From contig CAMPIK010000147.1 of NCBI GenBank assembly GCA_946886325.1, positions 1 through 6,306 of the forward strand: a stretch of DNA of 6,306 bases, read 5' to 3'. Source of the DNA: an uncultured Shinella sp. Lineage in GTDB: Bacteria > Pseudomonadota > Alphaproteobacteria > Rhizobiales > Rhizobiaceae. The notes below the pieces were generated by a model. It made no database searches. It was not told where the DNA came from and worked only from the letters and a program-made list of their open reading frames with translations. Of this stretch, positions 6,172-6,306 are shown one piece after another. Numbering within the stretch: the first letter of the stretch is position 1; every line of letters starts with the position of its first letter. A program made the translations under genes and the position numbers.

Positions 6172-6306
6172 TCAGTCGGCATAGGGGCCGGTGCGGGACG
6201 GGAATGTCTCGTAGATGTGCAGCGCCGGGTCGGCATTCAACCGGTCGAGGATCGGTGCGAGACGGTCCGCCCAGCGCTCAATCCCCGCATCGTCGCCGAT
6301 CTCGTC
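6172..6306 (-). CDS. C-terminal end of a probable N-formylglutamate amidohydrolase
   Basis: Only the last 44 codons and the TGA stop (6172-6174) are in the window; the gene begins beyond the right edge. The fragment starts DEIGDDAGIERWADRLAPIL and ends TFPSRTGPYAD. The opening D-E-I plus the G-x-x-x-W helix resembles the C-terminal helix of N-formylglutamate amidohydrolase (FGase) family proteins, and from memory rhizobial genomes often place such a gene before the DUF1244 and DUF2312 genes. Family members hydrolyse N-formyl-L-glutamate to formate and glutamate in histidine breakdown and related reactions. No catalytic residue lies in this fragment, so the product call is inference. That it is coding is well supported by codon pattern, by the stop, and by the close spacing to the next gene. 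Confidence 0.55.
   Translation of the reverse strand, partial: DEIGDDAGIERWADRLAPILDRLNADPALHIYETFPSRTGPYAD

Overview
The window looks like ordinary chromosomal core DNA from an alphaproteobacterium, most likely a member of the Rhizobiaceae or a close relative (Rhizobium, Agrobacterium, Ensifer or Shinella type). The signs are high GC, strong third-position GC in the genes, a GapR/DUF2312 nucleoid protein next to a DUF1244 protein, a TacA-like NtrC-family regulator, and a DUF882 periplasmic peptidase. No mobile element, CRISPR array, tRNA or rRNA is visible. I did not find a convincing new multi-gene system. The points worth a second look are small: regulatory structures and poorly characterised conserved genes.

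Layout. Positions 1-1669 (minus) hold most of an M3-family oligoendopeptidase (pepF type), whose C-terminus runs off the left edge. A 168-bp divergent spacer (1670-1837) separates it from a full-length sigma-54-dependent response regulator (1838-3376, plus) with receiver, AAA+ and Fis-type HTH domains. This gene most likely starts at a GTG preceded by a strong Shine-Dalgarno sequence, with a 9-bp hairpin just upstream. A 107-bp spacer (3377-3483) carries a perfect 9-bp inverted repeat around a possible -10 element. Next comes an exported DUF882/M15-like murein peptidase with a long low-complexity tail (3484-5391, plus). A strong bidirectional hairpin terminator (5412-5445) separates it from a convergent minus-strand cluster. 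In transcription order that cluster is the end of a probable N-formylglutamate amidohydrolase (6172-6306), a DUF1244 protein (5845-6150) and gapR (5469-5735).

How the parts relate. The right-hand cluster reads in one direction, with a 21-bp gap and then a 109-bp gap, so it is probably an operon ending at the shared terminator, although gapR could also have its own promoter. The regulator has no histidine kinase beside it, so its phosphate donor must be encoded elsewhere. By resemblance to Caulobacter TacA it may receive phosphate through a phosphorelay. Whether it controls the adjacent peptidase gene is open, because I see no good sigma-54 promoter there.
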